From Torreya grandis (lineage: Eukaryota > Streptophyta > Pinopsida > Cupressales > Taxaceae): 64,000 bases of DNA. Below are positions 22,207 to 35,710 of this stretch, in pieces. Location of the stretch: NCBI GenBank assembly GCA_037957365.1, contig JARHVA010000639.1, forward strand, positions 4,492,501 to 4,556,500, in the 5' to 3' direction. The position numbers were made by a program, and so were the translations under genes. Positions within the stretch are counted from its first letter, which is position 1. Each line of letters opens with the position of its first letter. The notes under the pieces are model-generated. The model saw only the letters and a program-made list of their open reading frames with translations, was not told the origin of the DNA and made no database searches.

Positions 22207-23023
22207 TCTAGTATTACGATGGGCTTGTCTCTTGGAGGTAATATACATATGAATATGTATTGGGGTTTTCAATTATATTTATAGATAAGATTTTGTGATT
22301 GAATAACATGTGTAAAATATGGCAAGAGGAGGAATTACATAGATGAACTCAACAATGCAAAAACTATGGATGTATGTAGAAGAATTGACTGTAATTGTCG
22401 CACATCAAATGCAAAGGAAAAAAGGAGATGAGATAAAGAAAGAAATTGATTGCATAGAATAATAATTTCAGAAAGTAGAGGAAGAACAAGAATAACCACC
22501 ATCAACTGAATAATAGATTGTCAGGGACATAGAAGGTCAGAAAGAAGGAATCAAGGTGGAAGTTTCATAGTATGGTGGTTGTTTAAAAAAAGAGGAATTG
22601 ATAAACTAGTTAAATACTTTGGATAATTTTTTATAATGAAGAAGTCTGAAGGAAGAATAAAATAAAGTTTCCATGTATGAAATTAAAGGGTTATATAATA
22701 ATTTGGTGGGTTTGCTTGCAAAACTAGAGATAGAGAAAGGGTAAATAATATATCAAAATTTAGAACAAGATGGAGAAGAAGTTGAGATAGAAATTTATTG
22801 CAGTAGATTATGTACAAACCCTCTACAAAATAATGTATAATTGAAGGAAAAAATATCAAAGTGTAAAAGACTATACAAATGAGTTTTATAAGCTTTCTAT
22901 ATAAGTGGAGCATGATGAAGAAAACATAGATGTTTGCAAGGTATGTAAATTGTTTAAAGTTTTCTATTCAAGATGAATTGAGCATGAGTAAAATAAATAA
23001 CATGGATAAGAATTACCAATTAG

Positions 23024-23127
<104 letters not shown>

Positions 23128-23511
23128 CTGTGCCAAAAGGGGGAAATCATATATAATAGGATGAGGTGTGTCTAATCCCATTAGAGGAGAACCATCCTAA
23201 GGTACAAAAAAGTAAGAGGATAATAGAGAACTATCATGAACAATAAAAAATAAGAGAGGATTGACCAAGATTAAATTTAGTTGATAATGAGATTGGAGAA
23301 CAAAATACAAAAGTCTCCACAGTAGACATCGGAGAAAATATCATGATGAGGAGATAAATGTTATCCCCAAGGAAAGAATAGGTGCAAAGTAAATAAGATG
23401 GTGATTCATGGCTATGTATAAATATTTTTTTGAATAAGGTGTACTTCAGGGGCTAAGTTATGAAAAGTAATTATATATTTTAATAGTTGTGAAAATATGG
23501 TTTCTAAATAA

Positions 23512-23703
23512 ATGGTAGATAAACTAGGTCTGCAATATGAAAATCATCTATATTCTTACTTAATCTCACTGTTTAAGAAAGAAAATGAAGTTATAGTAGA
23601 TAAAAGTTATTTAATCAAGTTTTCTATAGGAAAATATTATAGGGATGAAACATGGTGTGATTTTATCCTAATGGATGCATATCATATGATATTAAAAACA
23701 CCA
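23512..23703 (+). pseudogene. Protease-like domain of Reina-like element, unit 2
   Basis: It is the counterpart of 9407-9600 (LIKFSIGKYYRDETWCDF), ending in MILKTP where unit 1 has MILGTP. The conserved Gly of the LG motif is lost here. The same Trp-to-stop TGA follows, so that change predates the duplication. Confidence 0.72.
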
Positions 23704-24080
23704 TGAAAATATGACATAAAATAAATACCTGATGGAGCAAGGAATACATATATATTTTTGAAAGGTAGTATAAAGGTAGTTTTATTACCTATTAAAAAAC
23801 AAGGACATGTAGAAATCATTTTTTCCATAAAATAGTTTATCAATGACATGAACCTTACGTGTTGTTGTTATGAATTAATAGCGAATAAATCAGATACATA
23901 ATTTATGAAAATACAATCAAAAGCAATTAAAATGTTGAAATAAAAGGTAAATGTTATACCTGATAGTTGATAGATGGTTTACCACCAAATAAGAACATTC
24001 AAAATAATATTGAATTGATTACAAGATCAGCGCTACCAAATCAGGAAGCTTATATGATGTGCTTAAAATAACATCCAGAG

Positions 24081-25200
24081 TTGAATAGACATGTTACTGA
24101 ATTAGAGAGAAAGTGTGTGGTGAGCAAGATTAATAGTCTATGTGCAACAATAGCATGTCTAACTCCAAATAAAGATAGAACATGGAATATATGTGTGGAT
24201 AAAAAATTAATCAATAAAATAACCACCAAATACATATTTCCTATACCTCACCTAGATGATATGATGGATTTATAGGAGAAAAATACTTTACTAACATTGA
24301 TCTAAGGAGTGGCTACTTTCAAATTCAAATTCATGAAGGAGATGAAAGGAAAAGAACATTAAAGACTAGCAATGGCTTATATGAATGGATGGTGATGCCA
24401 TTTTGATTGTGCAATGCACCAAAAATATTTAAGAGAATGAGCAAGATGATTTTTGTTTATAACTGTGTGCATATTTTTTGATCATTATGTTTTAAATCAC
24501 TCTCCGTGATTCATCCTCAAGAAAATAGACAAGGAAATAATTAGAACTGAAGACCCAACTTCCTTTTGAATATTTCCAAGATACACTAAGCTATTGAAAA
24601 ATTTCCATGAAAATAATTAAATGTGTATGAACTTTTCCAAGAGAAATGGTCTAAAGGTGACAAGCAACGACATACCTATGATCTGTCAAGGGGGAGAGTA
24701 GACTGGAAAAAGTCCACGATATAAATTTTAAGTGAATTTTTTTTTGGTTCAAAGCTATGACAAGTTGGGTCTACAATTCTAATTATTTTATTGTGTATTT
24801 TCTTGAGGATGAATCATGGAGCGTGATTCGAAATGCATCAATCAAACACTATGCACACAGTTATACCCAAAAATCATCTTGCTCATTCATATGGACTGTG
24901 AAAACATCAAAACTCTTATTTAAGAGAATGATGAATATAGCTCTATAAGATTACATTTATAATTTTGTAGTGGTTTATGTTAATGATACTTTTATATTTA
25001 AAAAGAGTAAAGAAGAGAACTTAAAGTGTTTGATAATGGTATTAGAATTGTTAATAAAGGAGAATCTCTATGTAAATTTGAAGAAGTCATTATTCTAAAT
25101 AGTTTAATATTTTTGGGATTTGTAGTTTTATATAATGGTGTAAGAATGGCAAAAGAAAAAGTAAAGGTGATTATTGAGTGGCCTATTCTGAGAAGCATAT
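24081..25200 (+). pseudogene. Reverse transcriptase of Reina-like element, unit 2
   Basis: It has the same layout as 9976-11100: [40 protein letters not shown], a decayed MPF motif near 24400, the inverted-repeat insertion, then FKRMMNIAL. The catalytic loop (near 24970) reads VVVYVNDTFIF, so YFDDIL has become YVNDTF. It keeps PIPHLDD where unit 1 has PKPHVDD. Confidence 0.8.
24439..24884. repeat. Inverted-repeat insertion, copy 4
   Basis: It has the same arms and RT position as the other three copies, bounded by GAGCAAGATGATTT and TCATCTTGCTC. The flanking repeat TATTTAAGAGAATGA occurs at about 24426-24440 and 24917-24931. Confidence 0.75.
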
Positions 25201-25379
25201 AAGAGGTAAGAAGTTTCCATGGTTTAGTAATTTTTTACAAAACATTTATTAATATATTTTGTAGTATTTCTACACCAATAACATATCTCATGAGGGGAAA
25301 ATAATATGTCAATACAAGGGAAACAAAAAAAATCTTTCAATTGTTGAATAAAAAGGTGAAATAAACATCTCTTTTAGCA

Positions 25380-25800
25380 TCACCGTATTTTAACAAAGTT
25401 TTGAGCTAGATTGTGATGTTTCACATGTTTGTATTGGTGTTGTGTTGAGTCAAGAAGGGATGCCAATAACATATTTTACTGAGAAGTTGAATAAGGTAAG
25501 AAATAATTATTCTACATATGATGTTTATTTTTATGTAATTTTACAAGAATTAAGACATTAGAGGTATTATTTGGTGCTTAAGGAATTAATCATATTTATA
25601 GACTGTTAGACCTTGAAATATGTAAACACTCAAAATAATTTAAATATTAGACATTTAAATTGAGTGTCTTTATTTTAGATATATACATTTGTTTTGAAAT
25701 ATAAATTAAGAAATCAAAATCATGTGGCTAATTATTTCAGGATGTGTGTGACACTATTAACTTGTATGGTGAGTGAAGTAGTTAGATTTAAATTTGTTAA
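25380..25800 (+). pseudogene. RNase H of Reina-like element, unit 2
   Basis: It reads FELDCDVSHVCIGVVLSQEG (Gly to Cys in the G-I-G motif compared with unit 1), then PITYFTEKLNKVRNNYSTYD. It ends near QNHVANYF. It has stops in the same places as unit 1. Confidence 0.75.
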
Positions 25801-26160
25801 TGATTTGTATGATACTGATCTAGATTTTTCTAAGATGATTTAATAATTGAGGAATCCATTAGTAGGTGATGCATGTGTTATTCATGATGACTATCATATA
25901 TAATATGGTTATCTCTTCAAGGGAAAATAGTTATGTATTATAGTTATGTCTATGAGAGATAATATTATGATATAATTACAAAATGGTGATTTGAGTGGAA
26001 GCTTTGGTGAGAATAAGACAATAAATTTATTGGAGGAGATTCATTGTTTGCCAAAGATGACGAGAGATGTGGCAAAGCATGTTTCAAGATACAGGGTATG
26101 TGCAGTGTCTAAAACCTATGCATAAAGCATAGGGTTGTACATGCCATTACCAATACCAAG

Positions 26161-26367
26161 ATGACATGGATAAAGTTGAGTATGGAATTTGTATTGGGGA
26201 TACAAAACACACACAGGAGTAATGAATCAAATTTAGTTGTTGTAGATAGGTTTTCGAAGATGGTTCATTTTATTTTATGTAACAAAACCAGTGATGCCAC
26301 TAGAGTAAAATATTTATTTTCTAAAGAAGTTGAGAGATTTCATGGTGTTCCAAAAAACATTATTTGA
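26161..26367 (+). pseudogene. Integrase core of Reina-like element, unit 2
   Basis: This is the best-kept integrase piece of the family: 68 codons with LSMEFVLGIQ (family SMDF; first catalytic Asp changed to Glu), VVVDRFSKMVHFI and KEVERFHGVPKNII, then a TGA followed by DRDKK. The surrounding zinc-binding region (26020-26160) and C-terminus (26370-27000) are broken. In unit 1 the same stretch has extra changes (VVHMFSKMVHFI). Confidence 0.8.
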
Positions 26368-27257
26368 GATAGGGATAAAAAGATTGTAAGTCACTTTTGA
26401 GGACTCTATAGAATAATCGAGAAACTAAACTAAAATTTAGTAGTGCATACCACCGACAAGTACATGGACAAATAGAAGTAATAAAGATGATATTTAAAAA
26501 TTTGTTGAGATGTATAGTTGGAGAGAAACCTAAGTAATGGGACTTGGATTTGAAACAAGATAATTTTGTAGATAAAAGTTTTATGAATAGATCAACAAAG
26601 AAAAACCATTTCAGTTTGTTCATGGTAGAATCCTAAGGGTTTTTTAGATTTGGTGCAATCACCAATTGTAGAATGAGTTAGTGATTATGTAAAACCATTT
26701 GTAGAGAATGTACAACATTTCAATATGAAGTAAGAAAAAACTATATGAAATCCATAAAAATTATAAGGTAGAAAACGATGTAATAATAAGGTAAAATGTA
26801 TTTGAAAAATGAGATTTGGTGATGTTGTATTTTAGAAAAAAAAAATGTCCTCAAGGAACAAGTATAAGAATATTGGTCCATGCAGAATTGTGAATAAAAT
26901 AAATGTCAATGCTTATGAGGTAAGTTTACCACATAATGTTTATATTTATTAAATATTTAATGTTTCATATTTATATGCATTTAATATAAAATATGATGAA
27001 TAAGAATAAGATAAATAAGTGAATTGGTAGAAATAGGTGCCAAGGAAGAAGAAAGAGAAGATAGTGCAAGTTATGGATAAGAAGATAGTGAACACAAGAC
27101 AAAGAAGCTATAATTGGTATTTGGTAAAATGGAAAAGACAACAATAGGGAGACACCACTTATATTTTAGAATGAAAGTTGAATAAAATTGACAAGAATAA
27201 ATAGCAAGAGTGTATTCTAGAAAATGAGTTGAGTTATTTTCAACTAGAGGATAATGA

Positions 27258-27822
27258 TGTGGGCATCTATCTTGTGGAGGCTATAAATTTTTATTTGAGA
27301 AACCATTTGATCTCTCATTTTTTTCAAAACAAATAGAGAGGATAATATAGCCATAATCTAGTTAATCAATTATGATAGATTTAAAAATAATCCAGTGGTC
27401 AAATGTGACCATCTGAGGGTGTACAATTACATTTTAATATATTTTCTAGCATTTTTATTATTTTAAAAATAATATATATTTTTTAATTGGACATGAATTT
27501 TGAGTTAAAATTTGTCCAATAATATAAATATAGTATGTAGAGGATAAGTCAATTTGTTTAGGTCCATTTAAACTTGCATGTAAAAAATGCTAAAAATATT
27601 AATTGTTAAAAATAGTAAGATCAATTAAATTTAGATAACATTTTGATTTATTTATATTTTTCAATTTTATATATCAACTCTAATTTTGAAATGAAATTTA
27701 TTTAAATAATATTATATAATTATTTTAATTCATTCATTGAAAATCCACAAATATTAATATTTATGAATCCTAAATAAATTGTGCCTATTGAAAATTTCCT
27801 TTACTAATTTCTAGTTTCATCA
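27258..27822 (+). repeat. 3' LTR of Reina-like element, unit 2
   Basis: It starts TGTGGGCATC and ends TTTCATCA, and is the counterpart of 13152-13715. A chromodomain-like reading (NWYLVKWKRQQ, near 27110-27145) lies just upstream. The Lys in VKWK is conserved here, where unit 1 has Gln. Confidence 0.78.
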
Positions 27823-30800
27823 ACAATAAAAAATAGTTCCTAAATTTTTAACTAAAATAGGAAAATGGTGTTGGATTCATCTTTTGAAATTGATTTCATA
27901 TTCCTAATCCAAAAACATTCCATACACAGTCGTCCATTATTTTCTGTTATGTCCTTTTTCAATCTAGTAATTAACCTTGTAGGTATTGAATCAATGCAAA
28001 TTTAGAAAATTTATACACGAGGACACTTGTTTCATGCATTGATAAATAATCTAAAATCAAGGCACTGACCTTTTTAAGATAGGCTAGTAAAACCATGGTG
28101 TCATAAAAAAAATGTTTTTTAAAAGTGTGCACCTTAACCTAATTTTACATTGTTTGATTTCATACAAGCTTCAATACAATATCACATATTTATAGATCAT
28201 GTTCATTAAATGCATAAAATGTTCTTCATAAAAATTAGGCCAAGAAATTATTGTGTATAGCTAAATCTATTGAAACAAAATGACAATCAAGCTTAACAGA
28301 AATAATAATTAAAATATATTTGCATCAAAAGATTCTTATTTATTCTATTTCACATTTAACTCTTTGTTGAAAGTAGTCACCACATACCTTTACATCAACA
28401 AATGACACTGCATTAATAAATATTAATCACATTTATAATATAAATGCCATAGTAATTGCATGTAAAAAAAAAATCCAATTATGTTTTTTCATAAATTAAT
28501 TTTTTTTCCTATCTACATCTTATTCTTTTCCAATCACATAATTAATTTTTTTACCCACTCAAATAGTGGAAAGCTTTATTGCATCTTTTCAACACTCATT
28601 TTTTATAGCATCTTGCATTTTTTCAAAAGTAAAATATACGATGGGCTCAACATATCATAAAAATAGCTCTTAAATTTTCCTTATCTTTTTAGATTTTTGG
28701 ACATTTTCAACTTTCCTTACCTAATAATTTTAGGTATAATAATTAAGCTTATGATTACTAAATACATTGGTCACTGACAATAATCTATTTTTCAAAGATT
28801 ACCAGATGTTATTTTTGCCTTTCATTAACACTGATTATGCATTCTTATTGCCCTTAACATTTTTAAGAAGAAAATCACATCACATTCACAATCAAACATT
28901 AATTGAATTGATGTTCAATTTTATTATGTGTTTCATCTCCATTTCCATTTTCCATTTTCATTACATTTGTATGACATTATTTACAAAAATATGAACATTG
29001 ATACTTCAATAATATCTTTTCAATTATGGTTGACCAAAGTTTTCACATAAAACAATTAATCTTAGTATCAATACATTTATTTGTCGATCTATTTACTGTG
29101 TATACATTAACATCTTCTCATTTTAATTATTCAATTAAAATCATCAATTATCTCTATTAATTTTATTCAAATGAAATAACCATTTTCCTAATTAATAATC
29201 TAATCTCCTTTCTTCTTATATATTTCCCACACCATAATAATCCTTCGACACACCCCACATTATATTAATCAATTATTTATCCCATTAATACTCCATTAAC
29301 CTATTAATCTTACTTCATTTAATAACCACTTACCCATGTATCAATTTTAAATTCAAAATATACTACCTACCATGCCTAACCTACCTATCTATGGCCTTTC
29401 CTAAAAACCTAGTTCCTTAAATCCATCTAAAACCCCTAATTTAATTCTCATTAATCTCTAATGAGGTCTGGAATTATCTAAATCTAAAAACCTCCTTTAA
29501 TCTGTCCACTCCTCTAAAACCCTCTAAATCAAGAAGATTCTTAGGAATTTAAAATTCTTTTTTATTCCCTCAACCACCCTTATAAATAACTATGCAAGGT
29601 CCTTGCTTAGACTAATTGGAAAATACACAAGCTCACATAGCTTTCATAATCTCACATTGTACCCATAATCCTAGTTTTGTATCTAAAGCTATGAATCCCT
29701 TTGCATCTATTTTGAAGTCTTGAAGTCATCTTGTGTTACAATTCAATATCATATAATCAAATTACCCTTTGAAAAACATTTAAAAATATTGGAAGGAAGA
29801 TTCAAATCAAAACAAAGTGATGGTAACAATATTTTGATTAAATTATGATTGCTTCTTCACTCTCTCATTGATGTTATTTTTTGTGAATTTTGAGTTGTTT
29901 TAATTTATTTTGTATGTTTAGATTTATTATTCAAATTTTACAAACATACAAATTGATATTGTCATCTTTTTCCCATAAAATTATCTAAACCTTTTTGAGA
30001 AATTAGATCCTACGTTCATTTTCAATAATTATATCAACTCAATCTTTTTTATATCTCAATCTGTGTTCCCTTACATATTTTAAACGTACAGTTTCTATGT
30101 ATGACGTGTACCATATCCACATGGTTTTATATTTTTAATGCCATCTAATCTTAGATAGATTTATTGTACAGCATGAAGATGCTGTAGATTTTAAACTTCT
30201 ACACATTTTAAAACAATAGTAAACTACATCTTTCACAATTTCAAGTCTCATAATTTGATACACATCTTCCTCACAAATTCTTGAATACTTTTAGCGAGTG
30301 TAAATTTCTTTAGATTAAAGCTAATTTTGTTGTTTCTAAACTATGTAGTTCATATACAAACAGTAATAAATATTTTTCACAATTTTGTGGCCCAATTTCT
30401 ATTCACACTCAGAATCAACTAGTTCATGATGTAAAGTTTTTCTTAAAGGATTTATTTTTTCCCCTCTACTTACTTGATGGAGAAATACACAAGTGCTACA
30501 TCATTTAGAACAATTGCCTCCATGTGGATGGAAAATTTATAGCAAAACTTATACACTAAATCATCTTCTAACTTTGCAATTAAAAAATAAATATAAATTT
30601 TATAATCCCTCCAAAAATTACTACTAAGTAATGAATATCTTTTCCAACATATTTGCATACTACTAGTGAGCACAATAAATTTGTGATAGGTTAAGTCTTT
30701 TATTTCCCTCATTTTTTTTAATTTATATATAATTTAAACAATACAAAGAAAACACTTTATACAAGAATTAGTTTTGATGTGTCTAATATTAAAATATTAA

Positions 30801-31520
30801 AATAAAAAATACTTTCTTTTTTACACAATTGATTAGTTTCCTTTACATATGCTTCCTTGTTTTTCCTAGGTAAGTCATCTACATTAGCTATGAGCTGACT
30901 CTACAATATTAAACATATTTAGATCATCAATTATTTCATTATTTTATTATTATTTTACCAAATATTTAATGAATCTTCAAGAATAGATTTTATAAAAACA
31001 TATTTTCAAATTTAACATAAAACATACTAAAAATTCTTTAAAATTCCTCATAATGTACCATATATCTAACCTTAATGTTTCTTACTCTTACCTAAACCTC
31101 AACTACTTAAACTTTATATATACTAACCATTTCTTAAGTCTTATTTACAATATATATTGTATACTTTCAATATACCTTTAATACCATCTCCATTAGCCTA
31201 AATTAAATTTCAAATTAAAATATGTTTCTAGTTTAACAGTTACAATATCTTACTATTTTTTTATTTTTATTTCCAACATCACACAAACACTCAACCACTT
31301 GGTGGGACTTGTTTTTCTAATTATGGTTTTATTTATCATTTCAATCCAGTCTTACATCACATGTATGTAACTAAATATTAAAATAGTAAGGAAATATATG
31401 TAAGTGAAAATTAAAATAGTAAGGAAATATTATTTACCATGCAAATATTATTGAAAAAGAAAAGGATGCCCGTTATCTTTTCCAGCATATTCATTATTGA
31501 AGAATTGTTGTTTTTTGGTC
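27823..31520. other. AT-rich non-coding DNA at the right end of unit 2
   Basis: It is the counterpart of 13716-17413 with no supported gene. Small open frames at 28767-28994 and 30470-30712 are AT-driven. The duplication ends at 31520. Confidence 0.55.
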
Positions 31521-31524
31521 ACTT

Positions 31525-34440
31525 GAAAATCAATGTTTAAGTTAGAGCGTGTTTTCTCTATGTTTTTTCTATACTTTTTTTTAAAATTATAGTAAAAATA
31601 ATTATAATTTAAATTTTAAATTTATAATATAAATAATAATTTATAAGAATAGAATATTATTGATTTATTTTTTAATGCCATATTTAAGTTGGTATGATAA
31701 GGTAGATATTTTCTATGGACTCCTCATTAATAGTAGTTGTGAGATAATTATTTAAATAGTGGGAACCTCATTAATTGGATATGGTAAGAAGGAGGTTTAA
31801 TTCATTATGTCGAGTAAACAATATTAAAATTTTCATAATTAATATGATACTACTTTTGTGGTGGAGTTAAGAACGAGGTTTTAAAAATAAGTTATGAGTT
31901 TCAAAATTGAAATCAACATTTTTAAAGTTTATTATAATATTTATTCTTAGAATTATAGAAGATCTGTATATATTTTGGACTCAAGTTTATTATATAAATG
32001 GTATTGATGATGGATTAAAGAGTTTTATTTTAAATTATTTAAGAAAAATTATTCTTTCACAATTTTTGAATTATAGAAAATGTTTATTGATTATTGAATT
32101 ATTTATTATATAGATAATTTTGATAATGAACCATTTATTCAGATCCACTTTACATTTATATAATTTTGATGATGAGTTATTGAGTATAATCTAAAAAGAT
32201 CATTATTTAATATCATGGACTCTAAAACTAGGTGTCTTTATATTTAATTATAGTATATTAAATTTTATATTGAAAATAATATGTCAAGTTTAAAAGTCTA
32301 TCGTGAATATTATTAAGAAAACATGAGTTGTGATTGAGGACTCTTTATATATGGCTAAGTTGAGCTTTGATTAAATCATTCCCTCTATCCCCACTTGGCC
32401 TCTATTTTGTTGAATGATAGATATAGGGGTTAACAACTATAGATATTAGCTTTAAAGGGGGGTGCAACTCGCTCCTCCACTCGAAGTCCTATGATATGGT
32501 GAGTGTCGAATGCCATTGTTTTCAGTGTTGACACCTGCACTCGACTTTGGAATATTATATGGCTATGGTTAAGGTACATATTCAATGCCTATTGTAAGTG
32601 AGCAACCCCCTCTATCTATATGTGGGTAGTGTGGTTGAATTTTGTTGTAGCTATAGTTTTGATCTTTAAAAGGAAGAAAGAAAGTATGGTGTGTAGTCAT
32701 CAGTGATTTCACATATATATCTTTCCTAAGTCTAGTAAAGATTGTTCCCTTCAGTTGCTTACCAAGCTCACGACCTCCTGATATTCTCTCTAGTCAAATC
32801 AAGTGTTGATCACTCCCTTTTACCACCTGAACACTTTCCTAGTGCCTTCAATATCGTCCCCCTAATAAGTGGGACCTAATACCTATGATCCCTCACTCAA
32901 ATCACTATTACGAAATTAAGTTATAATATTATTTTTATATTTTATTAATTTTACTCAAATTTACAAAAGTGTTTATATATATATATATATAAAATTAGCA
33001 TTACTTATTTGACAAGATTGATCCACTTAAATGGCCTAGATCATCTATGATCAAATTATTTTACAAAATAAAAAAAACTATTAACATTGTTTTAAATTAT
33101 AATAAAATATGAAAATATCAAATATCTTTATATATATAATTATTTTTAATTTTTAAATACTTGAAAATATACAATATCAAATTTTTATAATAATTTTAAA
33201 TTATCTTAAAATTATATTGTAATAATAAATATAACTTAACATATTTATCAATTTTAAATAATATATTAAAATATTTAATAGAGAATAAAACAAACGTTTT
33301 TTTACACTTCCATAATTATATTACAAAATTAAATAACATTAAACACATAAAATAAAACTCTCTAGAAATCAAAACTTTTTTTATTTAAAACATGCTCATA
33401 CTCTTATATTTTCACTTTTTTATTTAAAACATGCTCATGTATGATTGGGATGTTTATCATAATTTATTTTTGGGGAATATGGTTGACTGATTTTAATATC
33501 AAAACGAAGAAATATTTTTAAAGATAGTTTGTCATTCTAAACTTTTAAAAGATAGTATCTTCACTTTTTTTTGTTTAAAACTTGCTCACACATGATTTAT
33601 TTATCATTATTTATTTATGGCAATTCAATTGTTCCGAATGTGGTTGGGTGATTTCAATATCATAAATAATATTCTTAACCAATCCAATTCTCTTGTAATT
33701 TGAAAAACTGCCATGATATTTTTAATTAAATTAATTATTTTATAACATTAAACGTTTTTATATATTTTATTTTCATTTGAAAGTAATATGGTTGACTTCT
33801 GCTTCTCAACCATAGAGTTAATGGATTTTAACCAATATTTAATATGAAATAGTATTGGTTGTTTCATTTCAATTTATAAAAATTAAAATATGAAATAGTA
33901 TTGGTTGTTTCATTTCAATTTATAAAAATTAAAATAAATAAAATTATATTTAAAATGAAATGATATTATAAGATTAGTTGTTTCTTTCAACATATAGGAT
34001 TTTAATAAAATTATGTAACTATTTAATAATAAATTTATTGCTTCTTCTTGATTCATAAAATTATATTAAAAAATATAACTATTTAATATGAAATAATATT
34101 GAGATTGATTGCTTCTTTTCAATCAATACAACTAATAGAAAATTAAATTAATATGAAATATCATAATATTAATTGTTTTTTAATAAAATCATATCATAAT
34201 ATTAATTGTTTTTTTTTTTTTTTTTCACAAAATTATAATAAATTTATGCCATTACTTAATATAATATAGTATTATAAAATCGATTGTTTTTTCATAATAA
34301 ATAAAATTAAAATGAAATTACACAGTGAAAAATTGTATAAAAAGTTATGATCAATATTTCAAATAATTCCTTATAATTCATCATCAAGAATAAATAAATG
34401 TATTAACAATGAAACTAGGCTGTATTTAGAGATTTAAATA
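31525..34440. other. AT-rich spacer with local repeats
   Basis: No supported gene. A less AT-rich island at 32380-32900 has no long frame. A roughly 145-bp duplicated block (TTTATTTAAAACATGCTCAT..., ending in TTTCAATATC-like sequence) occurs at about 33405-33515 and 33550-33665, with a partial third copy just before. From about 33830 to 34310 a degenerate array of TATGAAATARTATTG...TTGTTTC units is present. Confidence 0.5.
33842..33933. repeat. Perfect 46-bp tandem repeat, two copies
   Basis: Two identical 46-bp units start ATATGAAATAGTATTGG at 33842 and 33888. More diverged versions continue to about 34310 (TGAAATGATATTATAAG, TGAAATAATATTGAGA, ATATAGTATTATAAAA), so the perfect pair is a recent slip inside an older array. 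Confidence 0.85.
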
Positions 34441-34799
34441 GGGCCAATACAAGCATAATGTTAGGGGGTTTTATAGCTCAAGATTGCAGGAAATAGGGGT
34501 TTTTGAGGTTAATGTGACTCACTTTAAGAAGGATCAAGATTCTTTATATAGAGATGATATTCCTTTTAAATTTGTTTTGGATTTACTTTCAACATTTCCC
34601 ATTGTTTATATTGTAAATAAATTGGTTGAAGTAATTTTAATAGAGTTTTTTTTTTTTTTTTTGAAATAATTAGGTTAATTCATTCTTTTAAAAATTGTGA
34701 GTTGATGTTACCTAGACCAAAGATTGTGTGATCTTTTATGTATGAAAGGGTTCTTCATAGTCTAATTTTTTGAACTTGAAGATTATCAAAGAGTTTTCA

Positions 34800-35705
34800 A
34801 GAAAGGACTTTAGTTTTGAAGAAGAGCTAGGTTCTTTGTTACCCCCCCAATTTTTTGAATTTGACCTTTCAACAATGGTGATGTCCAAAATGTCAGTTTG
34901 AGTTTGGCACCCCAATATCCCTCTTCCCTTCTATTATCCCTAAGTATGTCAAGCTATTGGTAATACATTTGGAAGGTTTATCAAGATGGATATGGAATGG
35001 TATAAGCCAGGGTTGTTTACCTATGCTCATATTTGTGTGGAGGTTAACCTTAGCAAAGGTCTTCCACATCAAATCCCTCTGAATCATGATAATTTCATTG
35101 GCTCCAACCCTTGGATTATGAAAACACTATTTATAAATGTTTTTGCCAATCAAACTGATCATTTATAGGGGGCTTGTCTCCATGCATGGAAGCCAAAAAA
35201 ATAAAAAGATAAACATTCTTGTCCTAAAGCTTGGCAGTTGTATGAGCACACTTTTTCATCTGAAGTCACAGAAAAATCATCTTTAGATGACATGGGGAAG
35301 AAAGGAGATTTAGATATATTTGTGGTAGATTCTTTTTGCCAAATGACTTCTATAGATAATGCTTCCGATGGTGGTATCAAGAGATCACATGAATCTGAGA
35401 CTTTTGAATCTGACAAGGACTAGTCCTTGTTTGAACCTCAACATAGTCTTCCATTGGTTATTATTAGTCCAATGGAAGTTAATCATCCATCATGTTGAAC
35501 TAAGGTTCCAAAGAAAAAGGGTAAAAAAGATCGTATTGTAGATATGAGCTTTGATTGTTCTCGATTGCTTTCTTTTGTTCTTTTTGTTACTAACCTTGAG
35601 ACCTATTTCATCTGATATAACTTAAATTCTGGGATGTGACTTTTTTATTCATCTTTTTTGTGACTAACATTATACTATAATTTTGTATTAATAAAAGTGC
35701 ACTTT
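34800..35705 (+). pseudogene. Decayed LINE ORF1 (DUF4283-like)
   Basis: The stretch 34986-35168 reads PGLFTYAHICVEVNLSKGLP, which matches CARLMVEVDVSKGLP of the better-kept LINE ORF1 at 45455-46375, and so the C-terminal side of a DUF4283 domain. A Ser/Asp-rich linker follows (35238-35423), then KVPKKKGKKDRI near 35500. A stretch ending AATAAAAGTGCACTTTTCAATCAAAAAA looks like the element's 3' end with a short A tail. Stops and shifts are frequent. The 5' boundary and target duplication were not found. In the family ORF1 is an RNA-binding retrotransposition protein. Confidence 0.65.
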
Positions 35706-35710
35706 TCAAT

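Noticed and set aside
32380..32900. Less AT-rich island as a gene or structured RNA
   Set aside because: No frame longer than a few dozen codons and no tRNA, snRNA or snoRNA box that I can identify.
33000..34300. CRISPR-like regular repeats
   Set aside because: The units are AT-rich, diverged and lack unique spacers of constant size, and the genome is clearly eukaryotic. It is an ordinary tandem array.
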